Origin: Mesorhizobium sp. M1E.F.Ca.ET.045.02.1.1
Lineage (GTDB): Bacteria; Pseudomonadota; Alphaproteobacteria; Rhizobiales; Rhizobiaceae
NCBI RefSeq assembly: GCF_003952485.1
Contig: NZ_CP034447.1
Location: 5,966,501 to 6,030,500 of the forward strand
DNA length: 64,000 nt
Direction of reading: 5' to 3'
The notes under the pieces were generated by a model, which saw only the letters and a list, made by a program, of their open reading frames with translations, did no database searches and was not told where the DNA came from. Of this stretch, positions 19,812 to 29,401 are shown one piece after another (position 1 is the stretch's first letter; every line of letters starts with the position of its first letter). The position numbers and the translations under genes are program-made.

Positions 19812-20060
19812 CGATCTGCCATCTCAATTGCCCGGCGGCGGAAGCGCCCGGGCGTTGAAGTATCATGTTCTGGGCAAAGCGCGAGGAGCGCGCGAAAACT
19901 CCCGGCGGCTCCGGTGGCGCTCAGGCCACCCGGAACACCGGGCCCGTAATTCGTATCGCGATCGCGAAAAGGCGCGAAAAGCTCTTCATCGCGTGGCTTT
20001 TAGCGGATGGCGCGGCAGGAATAAAGCGCGGATTTCAAGGCAAAGCGCCGGTTTCCTGCC

Positions 20061-20858
20061 CTACATCGAGAAATTGAAGCGATAGGTGGTCGACACGCCA
20101 ACGGTCCACTGGTTGCGGTCGCCGCGCTCCTTGACCAGGCTTGAATCGGCCGCCGGCCCCATCAGGCGCGAATATTCAGTGAAGACGCTGGCCGTCATCG
20201 GATCTGTCACCTTCCAGGTGATCGCGCCGCCGAGGCCCGTCGACTTCAGCCCACCACCCGGATGGTATTCGCTGAGGCCCGAGGCGGCCGCTTCCTTGGC
20301 GTTGACGCCGTAGTAGGCGTCGAAATAGTCGGACGAAGCAAAGGAAACGCGAGGACCGCCTGAGATGCGGACCGTCGGCGTGACATCGTAGAAGGCGTCC
20401 GCCGCGATGTCGGCGACGAAGCCGTTATGGGCGCGAATGCCATGCCGCAACTCCGCCCGCGCCCGGACCCAGTCGAGTGGATAGAATTCGAAGAAGCCGC
20501 CAACTTCGCCGCCCCAGTGCACAGGATCAAGGCCTTCCAGCTCGTCCTTGCTGTCGCGCGAGAACAGGAACTTGCCGGTGAGGCCTGCGCGTACGCTGCC
20601 GTCGTCGATCAGCCCCAGCGAAATGTTGTCGTTGCGCGAGGTGAAGCGCGCCTCGGGGCCGACCTTGCCGAGCGAGATGATGGGCTGGGCACTGAGCATA
20701 TACTTCTTGCCGCCCTCGAAATTCGGGGCGACAAGGCCGGTGGCGCCGAGCGTCAAATACCAGTCGCCCGAAATCCAGCTCCCCTCGCCCGCACGGGCTG
20801 CGGAGACGGCCATCAGGCCAGAGGCGAGAACCAGCGGAATCGTCCCGACAATACGCAT
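20061..20858 (-). CDS. MipA/OmpV-family outer membrane protein
   Basis: The protein has 265 residues from ATG 20858, which has AAGGGG five bases upstream; GTG 20864 would be too close to that site. A signal peptide (VLASGLMAVSAARA) is followed by alternating beta-strand sequence ending in YRFNFSM. Features of the MltA-interacting MipA/OmpV family include the SGDWYLTLGATG start and GGKKYMLSAQPII. It should be a 10-12-stranded outer membrane barrel. In E. coli MipA scaffolds murein synthesis; in other bacteria OmpV proteins serve in osmotic or antibiotic responses. It is transcribed divergently from the HdeD-like gene across 213 bp. Confidence 0.88.
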   Translation of the reverse strand: MRIVGTIPLVLASGLMAVSAARAGEGSWISGDWYLTLGATGLVAPNFEGGKKYMLSAQPIISLGKVGPEARFTSRNDNISLGLIDDGSVRAGLTGKFLFSRDSKDELEGLDPVHWGGEVGGFFEFYPLDWVRARAELRHGIRAHNGFVADIAADAFYDVTPTVRISGGPRVSFASSDYFDAYYGVNAKEAAASGLSEYHPGGGLKSTGLGGAITWKVTDPMTASVFTEYSRLMGPAADSSLVKERGDRNQWTVGVSTTYRFNFSM

Positions 20859-21071
20859 CGTCACCCCTTACGCGAAACAGGCCGGCAGGAACACCCGGCA
20901 GCGCTCAAGCCATGGCGCCGGTTCGGTAAAATTTGACTTAAAATCCGTAACATCGGTGACGGCGGCCCAAGCGTTTTTTTCGCCAGGCGGCTCGCTGGAC
21001 GGGCCACGCCATCGGGACTACCTTCGGCTGACCCGCAGGATGCGCGGCGAATTCTGGAGGGAAACCGAACC

Positions 21072-21626
21072 ATGACCTTTCAAGACGATGCCCTGAGCGA
21101 CGCGATCGGCCGGACGCGCGACAAATGGGGATGGTTCGTGGCGCTGGGCGTGCTGCTCTTGATCTTCGGCGGCATCGCCTTCGGCAATCTGTTTATCGCC
21201 ACCGTCGCCTCGGTCTATGTCGTCGGCTGGCTGATGCTGATGGCCGGCGCCATCGAGATCGTCCACGCCTTCGGGGTCAAGACCTGGGGCCGCTTCTTCT
21301 ACTGGCTGCTCAGCGGCCTGCTTTACGCCGTCGCCGGCTTCTTCGCCTTCGATAATCCGTTGCTCGCCTCGGCGGTGCTGACGCTTCTGCTGGCCATCGC
21401 GCTCGTCGCCTCCGGGCTGCTCAGGGCCTGGGTGGCCTACAATCACCGGCCGGAGCAAGGCTGGGGATGGCTGCTCGTGGCCGCCATCATCACCATCCTG
21501 CTTGGCCTGATCATCGCCATGGGCTGGCCTGTCAACAGCCTGTGGGTGCTCGGCATGTTCCTGGCCATCGACCTGATCTTCCAGGGTTGGAGTTTTATTG
21601 CCATCGGGCTGGCGTTGAAGAGATAG
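21072..21626 (+). CDS. HdeD-family (DUF308) inner membrane protein
   Basis: The 184-residue protein consists almost entirely of six hydrophobic helices in three pairs, the HdeD/DUF308 architecture. The start ATG 21072 is preceded by GGAGGGAAACC at ten bases. E. coli HdeD confers acid resistance at high cell density; the molecular activity is unknown. The gene converges on ribF with only 6 bp between stops. Confidence 0.88.
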   Translation: MTFQDDALSDAIGRTRDKWGWFVALGVLLLIFGGIAFGNLFIATVASVYVVGWLMLMAGAIEIVHAFGVKTWGRFFYWLLSGLLYAVAGFFAFDNPLLASAVLTLLLAIALVASGLLRAWVAYNHRPEQGWGWLLVAAIITILLGLIIAMGWPVNSLWVLGMFLAIDLIFQGWSFIAIGLALKR

Positions 21627-21632
21627 CTTACC

Positions 21633-22634
21633 TCAAAAGCAGATCGCGGCGTCCAGCTCCGACAGTGGCCGCACGCCGGAGAGCAGCGCCCTCGCCTCGG
21701 CTTCGTCGCGCTTCATCTGCACCACCAGCGCATCGAGCCCATCGAATTTGAGCTCGGGGCGCAGGAAGCCGAAGAAGGACACCCGGCAGGTCTCGCCGTA
21801 AAGATCGCCGGAGAAGTCGAACACAAAAGTCTCGAGCAGCGGCGCGCCGTTGTCGTCGACGGTCGGGCGGCGGCCGAAGCTGGCGACGCCGTCATGCAGC
21901 ATGCCGTCGGCGCGGCGGAAACGGACGGCGTAAATCCCTTCCTTCAGAGTGGCTTCCGGCGAAAGCCTCATATTGGCGGTCGGGAAGCCCAGCGTGCGGC
22001 CGAGCTGCTGGCCGCCGATCACCTCGCTCTCGACGGTGAACCGGTAGCCGAGCAGGCCGGCGGCCTCCTCCACCTTGCCTTCGCAAAGCAGGGCGCGGAT
22101 GCGGCTCGACGAGACCACCTCGGCGCCCTCGTCGCGGAAGGCATCGACCAGCGTGACGCCGAAGCCGTGGCGTTCGCCGGCCGCCATCAGGAAGGCCGGG
22201 CCGCCCTGACGATCCTTGCCGAAATGGAAGTCGAAGCCGGTGACGGCGTGGCTGATGCCGAGCCTCGTCTCCAGCACGTCGGTCACGAAAGCATCGGCCG
22301 AGAGCGAGGCGAAGTCGCGCGTGAACGGCTGCTCGACCAGAGCGGCGAAGCCGAGCTCGGCCAACAGCCGCGCCTTCATCGGCGGCGGCGTCAGCACGAA
22401 CAGCGGCACGTCCGGCCTGAACACCTTGCGCGGATGCGGCTCGAAGGTGAGCACCAGCGCCGGCACACCGCGCCGGCGGGCCTCTGCCAGCGCCCGCTCC
22501 AGCACGGCGAGATGACCGCGGTGGACGCCGTCGAAATTGCCGATCGCCACGACGCCGCCGCGCAGATGGGCAGGCAACGGCGCGACCGCCGAAATGCGTT
22601 CGAAAGCTTCACTCATGTCCGAGGCGTCCGTCAT
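21633..22634 (-). CDS. ribF: Bifunctional riboflavin kinase/FAD synthetase
   Basis: The 333-residue protein has an N-terminal nucleotidyltransferase domain (GNFDGVHRGH at about 32, SSSRIR at about 170) and a C-terminal riboflavin kinase domain (GRTLGFPTANM at about 215, with GIYAVRF). Both modules are intact, so it should convert riboflavin to FMN and FAD. ATG 22634 lies 14 bp after the stop of the HAD phosphatase gene, in the same operon. The phosphatase-flavokinase linkage is common in alphaproteobacteria and hints at a flavin nucleotide connection, but that is inference. Confidence 0.97.
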   Translation of the reverse strand: MTDASDMSEAFERISAVAPLPAHLRGGVVAIGNFDGVHRGHLAVLERALAEARRRGVPALVLTFEPHPRKVFRPDVPLFVLTPPPMKARLLAELGFAALVEQPFTRDFASLSADAFVTDVLETRLGISHAVTGFDFHFGKDRQGGPAFLMAAGERHGFGVTLVDAFRDEGAEVVSSSRIRALLCEGKVEEAAGLLGYRFTVESEVIGGQQLGRTLGFPTANMRLSPEATLKEGIYAVRFRRADGMLHDGVASFGRRPTVDDNGAPLLETFVFDFSGDLYGETCRVSFFGFLRPELKFDGLDALVVQMKRDEAEARALLSGVRPLSELDAAICF

Positions 22635-22648
22635 GGCCACGCTATAGC

Positions 22649-23509
22649 CTATTGCAGCCGCGGGATGACGGCGACCGGCCGGTAGCCGTGCTTTGAAAGA
22701 AAGCCCGCCAGCCTTCCGGGATCGGGCCGCAACGGATCGCCATAGTCGCGGGCGTGGATGCCGCCCGAGACATAAAGCACGTCGAAGCCGTTGTCGGCGG
22801 CGCCCTTGACGTCGGTCATCATGCCATCGCCGATGGCGAGAACTTTTTTGCGCTCGACCGCGTGGCCGAGCAGGCCGGAAACCTCCTTCATGGCGACATC
22901 GTAGATCGGCGCGAAGGGCTTGCCGGCGATCAGCGTGCGGCCGCCGAGCTGCGCATAGTCGCGCGCCAGCGCGCCGGCGCACCAGATGGTGCGCTCGCCG
23001 CGCTCGACCAGAATATCGGGGTTGGCGCAGATGAACGGCAGGTTGCGCGCGCGCAGCCGCCGCAGCAGCTCCGCATAGTCGGCGGGCTTCTCCACCTCGT
23101 CGTCATAGAGCCCGGTGCAGACGACACCGGATGCTTCGAATTCCTCGACGAGCTCGACACCGAGACCGTCATAGAGGGTGAAGTCGCGCTCGGGGCCGAT
23201 GTGGAAGATCTTCCTCGGACCCTCGGCGATCAGGTCACGCGTGACGTCGCCGGAGGTGACGACGCGGTCATAGGCGCCGGCCGGAACGCCGATCACGTTC
23301 ATCTGCGCGACGACATCGGCGCTGCGGCGCGGCGAATTGGTGATCAGCACCACCGGCACTTTGGCCGCGCGCGCCCGGGCCAGCGCTTCGGCGGCAATGG
23401 GAAAGTGCCATTCGCCATTGTGCACCACGCCCCACACGTCGCACAGAATGGCGGCGTAGTCTCCCGTCAGGTCGGCGAGCGAAGCGATGATGTCGGGCGA
23501 ATCCGCCAT
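22649..23509 (-). CDS. HAD class IIA phosphatase (TIGR01459 type)
   Basis: The 286-residue protein carries the HAD motif I in the variant form CDVWGVVHNG (about 23-32), motif II in VLITNSPR, and motifs III/IV in GKPFAPIY and GDGMMTDVKGA (about 243). This matches the NagD-like class IIA subfamily, whose members dephosphorylate small phosphorylated metabolites; the natural substrate is unknown. It is the first gene of an operon with ribF. Confidence 0.92.
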   Translation of the reverse strand: MADSPDIIASLADLTGDYAAILCDVWGVVHNGEWHFPIAAEALARARAAKVPVVLITNSPRRSADVVAQMNVIGVPAGAYDRVVTSGDVTRDLIAEGPRKIFHIGPERDFTLYDGLGVELVEEFEASGVVCTGLYDDEVEKPADYAELLRRLRARNLPFICANPDILVERGERTIWCAGALARDYAQLGGRTLIAGKPFAPIYDVAMKEVSGLLGHAVERKKVLAIGDGMMTDVKGAADNGFDVLYVSGGIHARDYGDPLRPDPGRLAGFLSKHGYRPVAVIPRLQ

Positions 23510-23755
23510 GCCGTTTCCTGATCTGATCCCTGATTAACCGTGACAGCCATTCCTTTGGTCCGGAGGCCGTCACCGCCGGTCCCGCATAACCGAAGCGCTT
23601 CATCCTGTCATCAGCTTTCGCCGTCGCCGGCAGGCGAGCCCCGATATCGCCCGTTCGGAAGCGCAGGGTTAATGGACCGTCAAAAAGGCGGTGCCTTCTT
23701 GATGTTTTCGCGCAAGGTGAAGTTTAAAGATTTGTGACCATGGTTGCAGCTCAAA

Positions 23756-23771
23756 TACGACCATGGTCGTA
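23756..23771. promoter_or_regulatory. Perfect 16-bp palindrome upstream of the vWA gene pair
   Basis: TACGACCATGGTCGTA is fully self-complementary and lies 33 bp before the start of the first TadG-like gene, a typical operator position. A related half, GACCATGGTTG, sits about 20 bp upstream. The rest of the 295-bp gap 23510-23804 shows no other clear signal. Confidence 0.45.
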
Positions 23772-23804
23772 CATCGATATGGGTCTTTAGCGGGGGCTAA
23801 CGCA

Positions 23805-25709
23805 ATGATCCGCGAATTTCTACGCGACAGGCGGGGCAATTATGCCCTGATGACGGTTATCACGATGGTGCCGCTGATGGGCGGCGTGGCGCTTGCAGTC
23901 GACTACACGGAGTTGGTCCGGGAGCGGCAGGAGACGCTCAACGCGCTGGACGCCGCCGGCATCGCCACGGCGCAGCAGATCGTCGGTGGGGCGACCGACG
24001 ATCAGGCCAAGGCCTACGCCAAGCAGTTCTTCGAGGCCAATCTCAGGCATGTCCTTCCGGCCAACACGACGCTGACGGTGACCCTGCCCAACAACAATGC
24101 CGGCGGCGGCACGCTGGTCATGCTGGCAGCCCTGAAATACGAGCCTTATTTCCTGCCAGTGGCGGCCATGCTGCTGGGCGGCAAGGCGGGCGACACCACC
24201 GTCAATTTCTCGGCAAAGTCGGAGATCCGGCTCAAGAACACGCTGGAAGTCTCGCTGGTGCTCGACAATTCCGGCTCGATGGCCGAACTCGGCCATGGTT
24301 CCAACCAGGTGCGGTTCGATTTGCTGAAGGGCGCCGCCAAGCAGCTTGTCGACCAGTTGGCCGGCCAGGCGCAATTGATGAAGCAGGTCAGCAAGCCGGT
24401 TCAGTTCAGCCTCGTCCCGTTCGCCGCCTCGGTCAATGTCGGCCCGGCGAATGAATATGCAAGCTGGATGGATCCCAAGGGGATTTCGCCCATCCATCAT
24501 GAGAATTTCGACTGGACGACGATGAGCCAGACGGCGTCGCCCTGGGGATCGACCAAATATGCGGAGAAGGTCGGCGACGCTTGGTACGCACGCGGAACCG
24601 GCTGGGACGCGACCCAAAAGGACCGGGAACTGACGCGCACGTCGCTCTACAAGCAGATGCAGCGCGTGGCAACAACGACGTCCACGACCACATGCACCGG
24701 CACGGGCTGGAATAGGGTTTGCACGACCACGACATCACCAGCAACCTATGCCAGCATCGCGAGTTGGGGCGGTTGCGTTGAATCGCGGCCATATCCCTAT
24801 AATATCCAGGACACCGCCGCTTCCACGGCGACCCCTGCGACATTGTTCGTGCCGATGTTCGCTCCAGACGAAACCGACAACAACGATGGCTCTTGGCGCC
24901 CCGCCTACAGCAATTGGCATGTCGATATGTCGACAGGCACGGACGCGGAACGGCAACGCTACATGCCGAAATATTTCAGTCCAGGTACCGGAGTCACCCT
25001 TGCCTACGGGATGGACGCAGGACCGAATACAAGTTGCACCACCACTGCGATTACGCCGCTGACCGATGTCTCCACCACGGCCGGCGCGAGCGCGGTCAAG
25101 ACGGCCATCGATGCCATGGTCGATGTCGGCGCCACGAACGTGCCGGAAGGCATGGCCTGGGGCTGGCGGACCCTTTCCAGCACCGCACCTTTCACCGATG
25201 GCCGGTCCGAAAGCGAGAGGGGCAACGACAAGGTCGTCATCGTGCTCACCGACGGCGCGAACACTTACTACACGCCAAACTCATTGGGAGCCAACGACCT
25301 AGCCGGCGCCAAATCCACCTACTCGGCCCTGGGTTATGTGAAGCCGTACAACACTACCTACTCCTATGGCCGCCCGTTCCTCGGCACCAGCAGCAGCGTC
25401 AGCAAGACCGATTATTCGAACGCCAACTACACGAAGGCGATGAGCGAGCATTTCGCCACGCTTTGCGACAATGCCAAGGCGGCTGGAATCATCGTCATGA
25501 CCATCGCGCTCGACCTCGATGCCGGCAATACGACCGAGGCCGCGCAGATGAGCGCGTTGAAGACCTGCTCGTCCGATTCGCGCTTCCGCCAGGATCCGAA
25601 CGATCCGAGCAAGCCGGCGAAGCTGTTCTGGAACTCGACCGGCGCCACGCTGTCGGACGACTTCAAGGCGATCGGCAACGAATTGTCGAACCTGCGCATC
25701 GTCAGCTGA
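23805..25709 (+). CDS. TadG-like pilus-associated protein with von Willebrand A domain, copy 1
   Basis: The protein has 634 residues from ATG 23805 (GGGGGCTAACGCA upstream). The N-terminus FLRDRRGNYALMTVITMVPLMGGVALAVDY is a TadE/TadG-type leader with one membrane helix. Residues from about 150 form a von Willebrand factor A domain: the metal-site motif DNSGSM is intact, and IVLTDGANTYY later in the protein supplies another acidic site. A large Thr/Ser/Cys-containing insertion (TTTSTTTCTG) splits the domain. Such proteins are anchored by the N-terminal helix and exposed outside the inner membrane. They belong to Flp/Tad pilus assembly or related surface functions, but no other tad gene is in the window. 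It is followed after 23 bp by a paralogue. Confidence 0.88.
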   Translation: MIREFLRDRRGNYALMTVITMVPLMGGVALAVDYTELVRERQETLNALDAAGIATAQQIVGGATDDQAKAYAKQFFEANLRHVLPANTTLTVTLPNNNAGGGTLVMLAALKYEPYFLPVAAMLLGGKAGDTTVNFSAKSEIRLKNTLEVSLVLDNSGSMAELGHGSNQVRFDLLKGAAKQLVDQLAGQAQLMKQVSKPVQFSLVPFAASVNVGPANEYASWMDPKGISPIHHENFDWTTMSQTASPWGSTKYAEKVGDAWYARGTGWDATQKDRELTRTSLYKQMQRVATTTSTTTCTGTGWNRVCTTTTSPATYASIASWGGCVESRPYPYNIQDTAASTATPATLFVPMFAPDETDNNDGSWRPAYSNWHVDMSTGTDAERQRYMPKYFSPGTGVTLAYGMDAGPNTSCTTTAITPLTDVSTTAGASAVKTAIDAMVDVGATNVPEGMAWGWRTLSSTAPFTDGRSESERGNDKVVIVLTDGANTYYTPNSLGANDLAGAKSTYSALGYVKPYNTTYSYGRPFLGTSSSVSKTDYSNANYTKAMSEHFATLCDNAKAAGIIVMTIALDLDAGNTTEAAQMSALKTCSSDSRFRQDPNDPSKPAKLFWNSTGATLSDDFKAIGNELSNLRIVS

Positions 25710-25732
25710 TCCGAAAGGGGGCAACTACCAAG

Positions 25733-27706
25733 ATGCGCGAATTCTGGCGTCGATTTTGCCGTGACCGGCGCGGCAATTATGCCCTGGTGACAGCGATCGC
25801 CATGGTGCCCCTGATGGGCGCCGTGGCGCTGGCCGTCGACTTCAGCGAACTCAACCGCCAGAAGCAGATGGTGCTGAACGCACTCGACGCCGCCAACTTC
25901 GCCGCGGCGCGGCGACTTGCCGAGGGCGCGACGGACGACCAGATCAAGGCCTATGCGGTCGACTTCTTCAATGCCAACCTCAACAACATCGATCCCGCGA
26001 ACGTATCGCTCGATGTCACGCTGCCCAGCAACCAGGCCGGCGGCGGCTTGCTGACCATGAGCGCGACACTCAATTACCACCCCTATTTCTATCCGGCGTC
26101 GGCACTGCTCGTCGGCGTGAGCGAAGCCGACGCGAACAAGCCGGTCAAGCTCGACATGAATTCCCAGGTGCGGCTGAAGAACACGCTGGAAGTGGCGATG
26201 GTGCTCGACAATTCGGGCTCGATGTCGACGGCAGGCACCGGCACCGGGCAGAAGCGCATCGACCTGCTCAAGCAGGCCGCCAAGCAGCTCGTCGACACGC
26301 TGGCGCAGCAGGCGGCGCAGATCAAGCAGATCGACAAGCCCGTCCAGTTCAGCCTCGTGCCTTTCGCCGCCTCGGTCAATGTCGGACCGCGGAACGACAA
26401 CGCCCCGTGGATGGATACTTACGGCCTGTCACCGATAGCCAACGAGAATTTCGACTGGTCGACGCTGAGCGCGTCCGACAAACACGCCGAGAAGATCAAC
26501 GGCATCTGGTACAAGAAAGGCACCGGCTGGGGCGCGGAGGAAGGCCAGATCCTGACCCGCTTCGAGCTCTACCGCGACATGAAGGTCGTCACCAGCCACG
26601 AACGTATCGCCGGCAGCAAGCGCGTCGTCTGCGACGAATACCGCGACAACCACACCTGCAAGCGCAGCCATGACGAATACGACTATGTCGACACTTACGG
26701 CCCGTTCGCCAGTTGGCAGGGATGCGTCGAGGTGCGGCCCTATCCTTACAATGTCGACGACACGCCGGCTTCGGGCAGCCCCAACAACACCGGCACCGGC
26801 GAAGGCGACCCCGCCACCATGTTCGTGCCGATGTTCGCGCCGGACGAGCCCGGCAACCACTGGTATGTGACCCAGGACCCTGACGAGCCGAAGCCGGTGA
26901 CCTACGGCGCCGCCAACAGCTGGTGGAACGACGAGCCGTCGAGCACCACCGGCAAGACCAGGCAATCCAATATGGCCAAGTATTTCCAGCCGCGGCCGAT
27001 GAATGCGCCGGTGCTGAGCAAGGGCGCCGGTCCCAACTACAGTTGCACCACGACCCCGATCACGCCGCTCACCGACGTCACCAATGCGGACGGGCTCGCC
27101 GCTATCAAGGCGGCGATCGACCTGATGGTTCCCAACGGCAACACCAACGTTCCGGAAGGCATGGCCTGGGGCTGGCGCACCGTCTCCAGCGCGGAGCCCT
27201 TCACGGAAGGGAGGCTGGAGACCGAACGCGGCAACGACAAGGTCGTCATCGTGCTCACCGACGGCGAGAACACCTATTCGACGGTGAGTTCCGACCCGGC
27301 CGGAAACAAGTCGACCTACGCCGCCTACGGCTATACCGGCGTCGGCTATAACGGCACCTCGGTCACCCGCCTGTTCGGCGGCACGTCGAGCGACATCGGT
27401 CAGTTCAACTACACGTCGGGCAACTATACCGCCGCGATGAACGAGCAGATGGCCAAGCTGTGCGACAACGCCAAGGCGGGCAACATCATGGTGATGACGG
27501 TGGCCCTCGACATGTCCTCGACCGATGCCGACGACAAGAAGGCGATGGATGCGCTCAAGGCCTGCTCGTCCGACTCCCGCTTCCGCAAGGATCCGGCCGA
27601 CCCCAGCAAGCCGGCCAAGCTGCTCTGGAACGCGACCGGGGCGACGCTGTCGGACAACTTCAAGGAGATCGCGAACGAACTGTCGAATTTGCGGGTTGTG
27701 GGGTAA
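25733..27706 (+). CDS. TadG-like pilus-associated protein with von Willebrand A domain, copy 2
   Basis: The protein has 657 residues from ATG 25733, 23 bp after its paralogue. The layout is the same: basic N-terminus CRDRRGNYALVT, one membrane helix, vWA domain with DNSGSM, conserved blocks NVPEGMAWGWRT and KVVIVLTDGENTYS, and the identical ending ATLSDNFKEIANELSNLR. The variable middle differs from copy 1: it has a His/Asp/Lys/Cys-rich insertion (CDEYRDNHTCKRSHDEYDYVD) instead of the Thr-rich one. This suggests tandem duplication followed by divergence of the exposed part. Function is inferred only from the TadG-like family. Confidence 0.88.
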   Translation: MREFWRRFCRDRRGNYALVTAIAMVPLMGAVALAVDFSELNRQKQMVLNALDAANFAAARRLAEGATDDQIKAYAVDFFNANLNNIDPANVSLDVTLPSNQAGGGLLTMSATLNYHPYFYPASALLVGVSEADANKPVKLDMNSQVRLKNTLEVAMVLDNSGSMSTAGTGTGQKRIDLLKQAAKQLVDTLAQQAAQIKQIDKPVQFSLVPFAASVNVGPRNDNAPWMDTYGLSPIANENFDWSTLSASDKHAEKINGIWYKKGTGWGAEEGQILTRFELYRDMKVVTSHERIAGSKRVVCDEYRDNHTCKRSHDEYDYVDTYGPFASWQGCVEVRPYPYNVDDTPASGSPNNTGTGEGDPATMFVPMFAPDEPGNHWYVTQDPDEPKPVTYGAANSWWNDEPSSTTGKTRQSNMAKYFQPRPMNAPVLSKGAGPNYSCTTTPITPLTDVTNADGLAAIKAAIDLMVPNGNTNVPEGMAWGWRTVSSAEPFTEGRLETERGNDKVVIVLTDGENTYSTVSSDPAGNKSTYAAYGYTGVGYNGTSVTRLFGGTSSDIGQFNYTSGNYTAAMNEQMAKLCDNAKAGNIMVMTVALDMSSTDADDKKAMDALKACSSDSRFRKDPADPSKPAKLLWNATGATLSDNFKEIANELSNLRVVG

Positions 27707-27762
27707 GGCCGGAAATCAGAAACGGGCGTCGAACGTCAGCGTCCAGGCTCTGAAAGCATGCT

Positions 27763-28551
27763 TCACGATGCAGGCAATGTCGCTGAAGGGCCCGTCTTTG
27801 AGGCCAGCAACTGGCCACCGTCGACCGCGATCGTTTGCCCCGTAATCCAACTTCCCATTTCGCTCGCCAGGAACAGAGCAACTTTCGCGATCTCCTCCGG
27901 CGTGCCAAACCGCCCCCAAGGTATGCTGTCGAGCGTGCGCTGATACAGTTGGGGATCGGACGCCTTGCGGTTATCCCACACGCCGCCTGGAAATTCGATC
28001 GAACCGGGCGCGATGCCGTTTACCCGGATGCGTTTTGGCGCAAGCGCCAACCCCTGGCCCATTGTGTAGTTGACGAGCGCCGCCTTGATCGCAGCGTAAG
28101 GCAAAGTGCGCGGCACCGCCCTGAAACCGGAAATCGACGAGATGTTGATGATGACGCCACCCCCCGCTTTTTCCATGAACGGGATGGCTGCCTGGGTGGT
28201 GCGCACCGTCGCCATCAGGTCGACGTCGATGCTGGCTCGCCAGCCGCTCTCGTCATCCCTCATGCCGATGCCCGACGCGTTGTTGACCAGAATGTCGATA
28301 CCATCGAGCGCGCTAACGGCTCCCGCCACAAAGCTCGCGGGCGCAGATGCCTCTGCGAGGTCGCATGGCATTGCGAAAATGGCCCCTCCATGCCGCTTCA
28401 GCTCGACCTCAGCCGCTTCGAGACCCGGCGCACCGCGGGCGCAGATCGCGACATCCGCGCCTTCCGCCGCAAATGCCAGAGCGATTGACCGGCCGATGCC
28501 GCGACTGGCACCCGTTACAACAACCTTTTTGCCCTTGAAGGAGATTTGCAT
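27763..28551 (-). CDS. Short-chain dehydrogenase/reductase (SDR)
   Basis: The protein has 262 residues from ATG 28551. It has the classical SDR motifs: cofactor loop TGASRGIG (about 13-20), NNASG (about 90), catalytic serine in INISSISG and the YxxxK pair in YAAIKAAL (about 155). The C-terminus ITGQTIAVDGGQ is typical. The substrate is unknown. A longer opening upstream to 28761 is rejected: it overlaps the divergent LysE start region and has no homology-like character. The upstream ribosome site is CAAGGGCAAAAAGG on the other side of the gene start and gives no strong choice. Confidence 0.93.
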   Translation of the reverse strand: MQISFKGKKVVVTGASRGIGRSIALAFAAEGADVAICARGAPGLEAAEVELKRHGGAIFAMPCDLAEASAPASFVAGAVSALDGIDILVNNASGIGMRDDESGWRASIDVDLMATVRTTQAAIPFMEKAGGGVIINISSISGFRAVPRTLPYAAIKAALVNYTMGQGLALAPKRIRVNGIAPGSIEFPGGVWDNRKASDPQLYQRTLDSIPWGRFGTPEEIAKVALFLASEMGSWITGQTIAVDGGQLLASKTGPSATLPAS

Positions 28552-28740
28552 TGCGTTGACCCGTGCAAAGCTGGCTCTCGAATTTCCAGGTGAATGGAAG
28601 TGTATTGGATTATCACCTCCTGGTCGAGAAACGGCCGGATTTGGCGGCATCGAGGCTGGCGCAACGGTCGGCGCCCTCGAAGCCCTTGCGCCATTCTGCG
28701 AGGCAGGGCACATCTCAGGCGCGCTTTCCAGGAGACGCCT

Positions 28741-29373
28741 GTGCCCGACGCCGCCAACCATTTGACTTTCGCGCTGATCTGCCTCGGCATGGTGCTGACG
28801 CCTGGGCCGAACATGATCTACCTGATCTCGCGCTCGCTATCGCAAGGGCCGAAGGCAGGGCTGATCTCGCTCGGCGGCGTGGCGCTGGGCTTCCTGTTCT
28901 ATGTGCTGTCGGCCGCCTTGGGCATCACCGCGCTCATCTTCGCCGTGCCTTACGCCTATGACGCGCTGCGCATCGCCGGCGCGCTCTATCTGCTGTGGCT
29001 AGCCTGGCAGGCGCTGAGGCCCGGCGGGCGCTCGCCGTTCCAGGTGCGCGAGCTGCCGAAGGACAGGCCGCGCAAGCTGTTCGTCATGGGGCTGATGACC
29101 AACCTGCTCAACCCGAAAGTGGCGGTGCTCTATCTGTCGCTGCTGCCGCAGTTCATCAACCTGGCCAAGGGCCATGTGCTGTCGCAGCTTCTGGTGCTGG
29201 GCGTGACGCAGATCTCGATCAGCCTCACCGTCAACGCCATCATCGCGGTGACGGCCGGCTCGATCGCCACCTTCCTCGCCGGACGGCCGTTCTGGCTGGT
29301 CGTCCAGCGCTGGATGATGGGCACGGTGCTGACCGCGCTGGCGCTGAAAATGGCGACCGAGGCGCAAAGGTAG
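28741..29373 (+). CDS. LysE/RhtB-family amino acid exporter
   Basis: The protein has 210 residues from GTG 28741, which has CAGGAGA seven bases upstream. An in-frame ATG at 28594 would add an unrelated hydrophilic extension. Six hydrophobic helices and the family signature MVLTPGPNMIYL near the N-terminus, plus MGLMTNLLNPKVAVLYLS, identify LysE/RhtB exporters, which expel amino acids such as homoserine, threonine or lysine across the inner membrane. It is divergent from the SDR gene and convergent with the DUF2189 gene. Confidence 0.92.
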   Translation: MPDAANHLTFALICLGMVLTPGPNMIYLISRSLSQGPKAGLISLGGVALGFLFYVLSAALGITALIFAVPYAYDALRIAGALYLLWLAWQALRPGGRSPFQVRELPKDRPRKLFVMGLMTNLLNPKVAVLYLSLLPQFINLAKGHVLSQLLVLGVTQISISLTVNAIIAVTAGSIATFLAGRPFWLVVQRWMMGTVLTALALKMATEAQR

Positions 29374-29401
29374 AGACGGCCTTAGCGGCCCCGGCGTAGA
29401 C

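Noticed and set aside
17277..19949. 890-codon plus-strand frame
   Set aside because: It is antisense to ileS, whose catalytic motifs are intact; high-GC codon bias creates such frames.
24893..25709. Frame running into the second vWA gene from upstream
   Set aside because: The 5' part overlaps copy 1 in another frame; the true start is ATG 25733.
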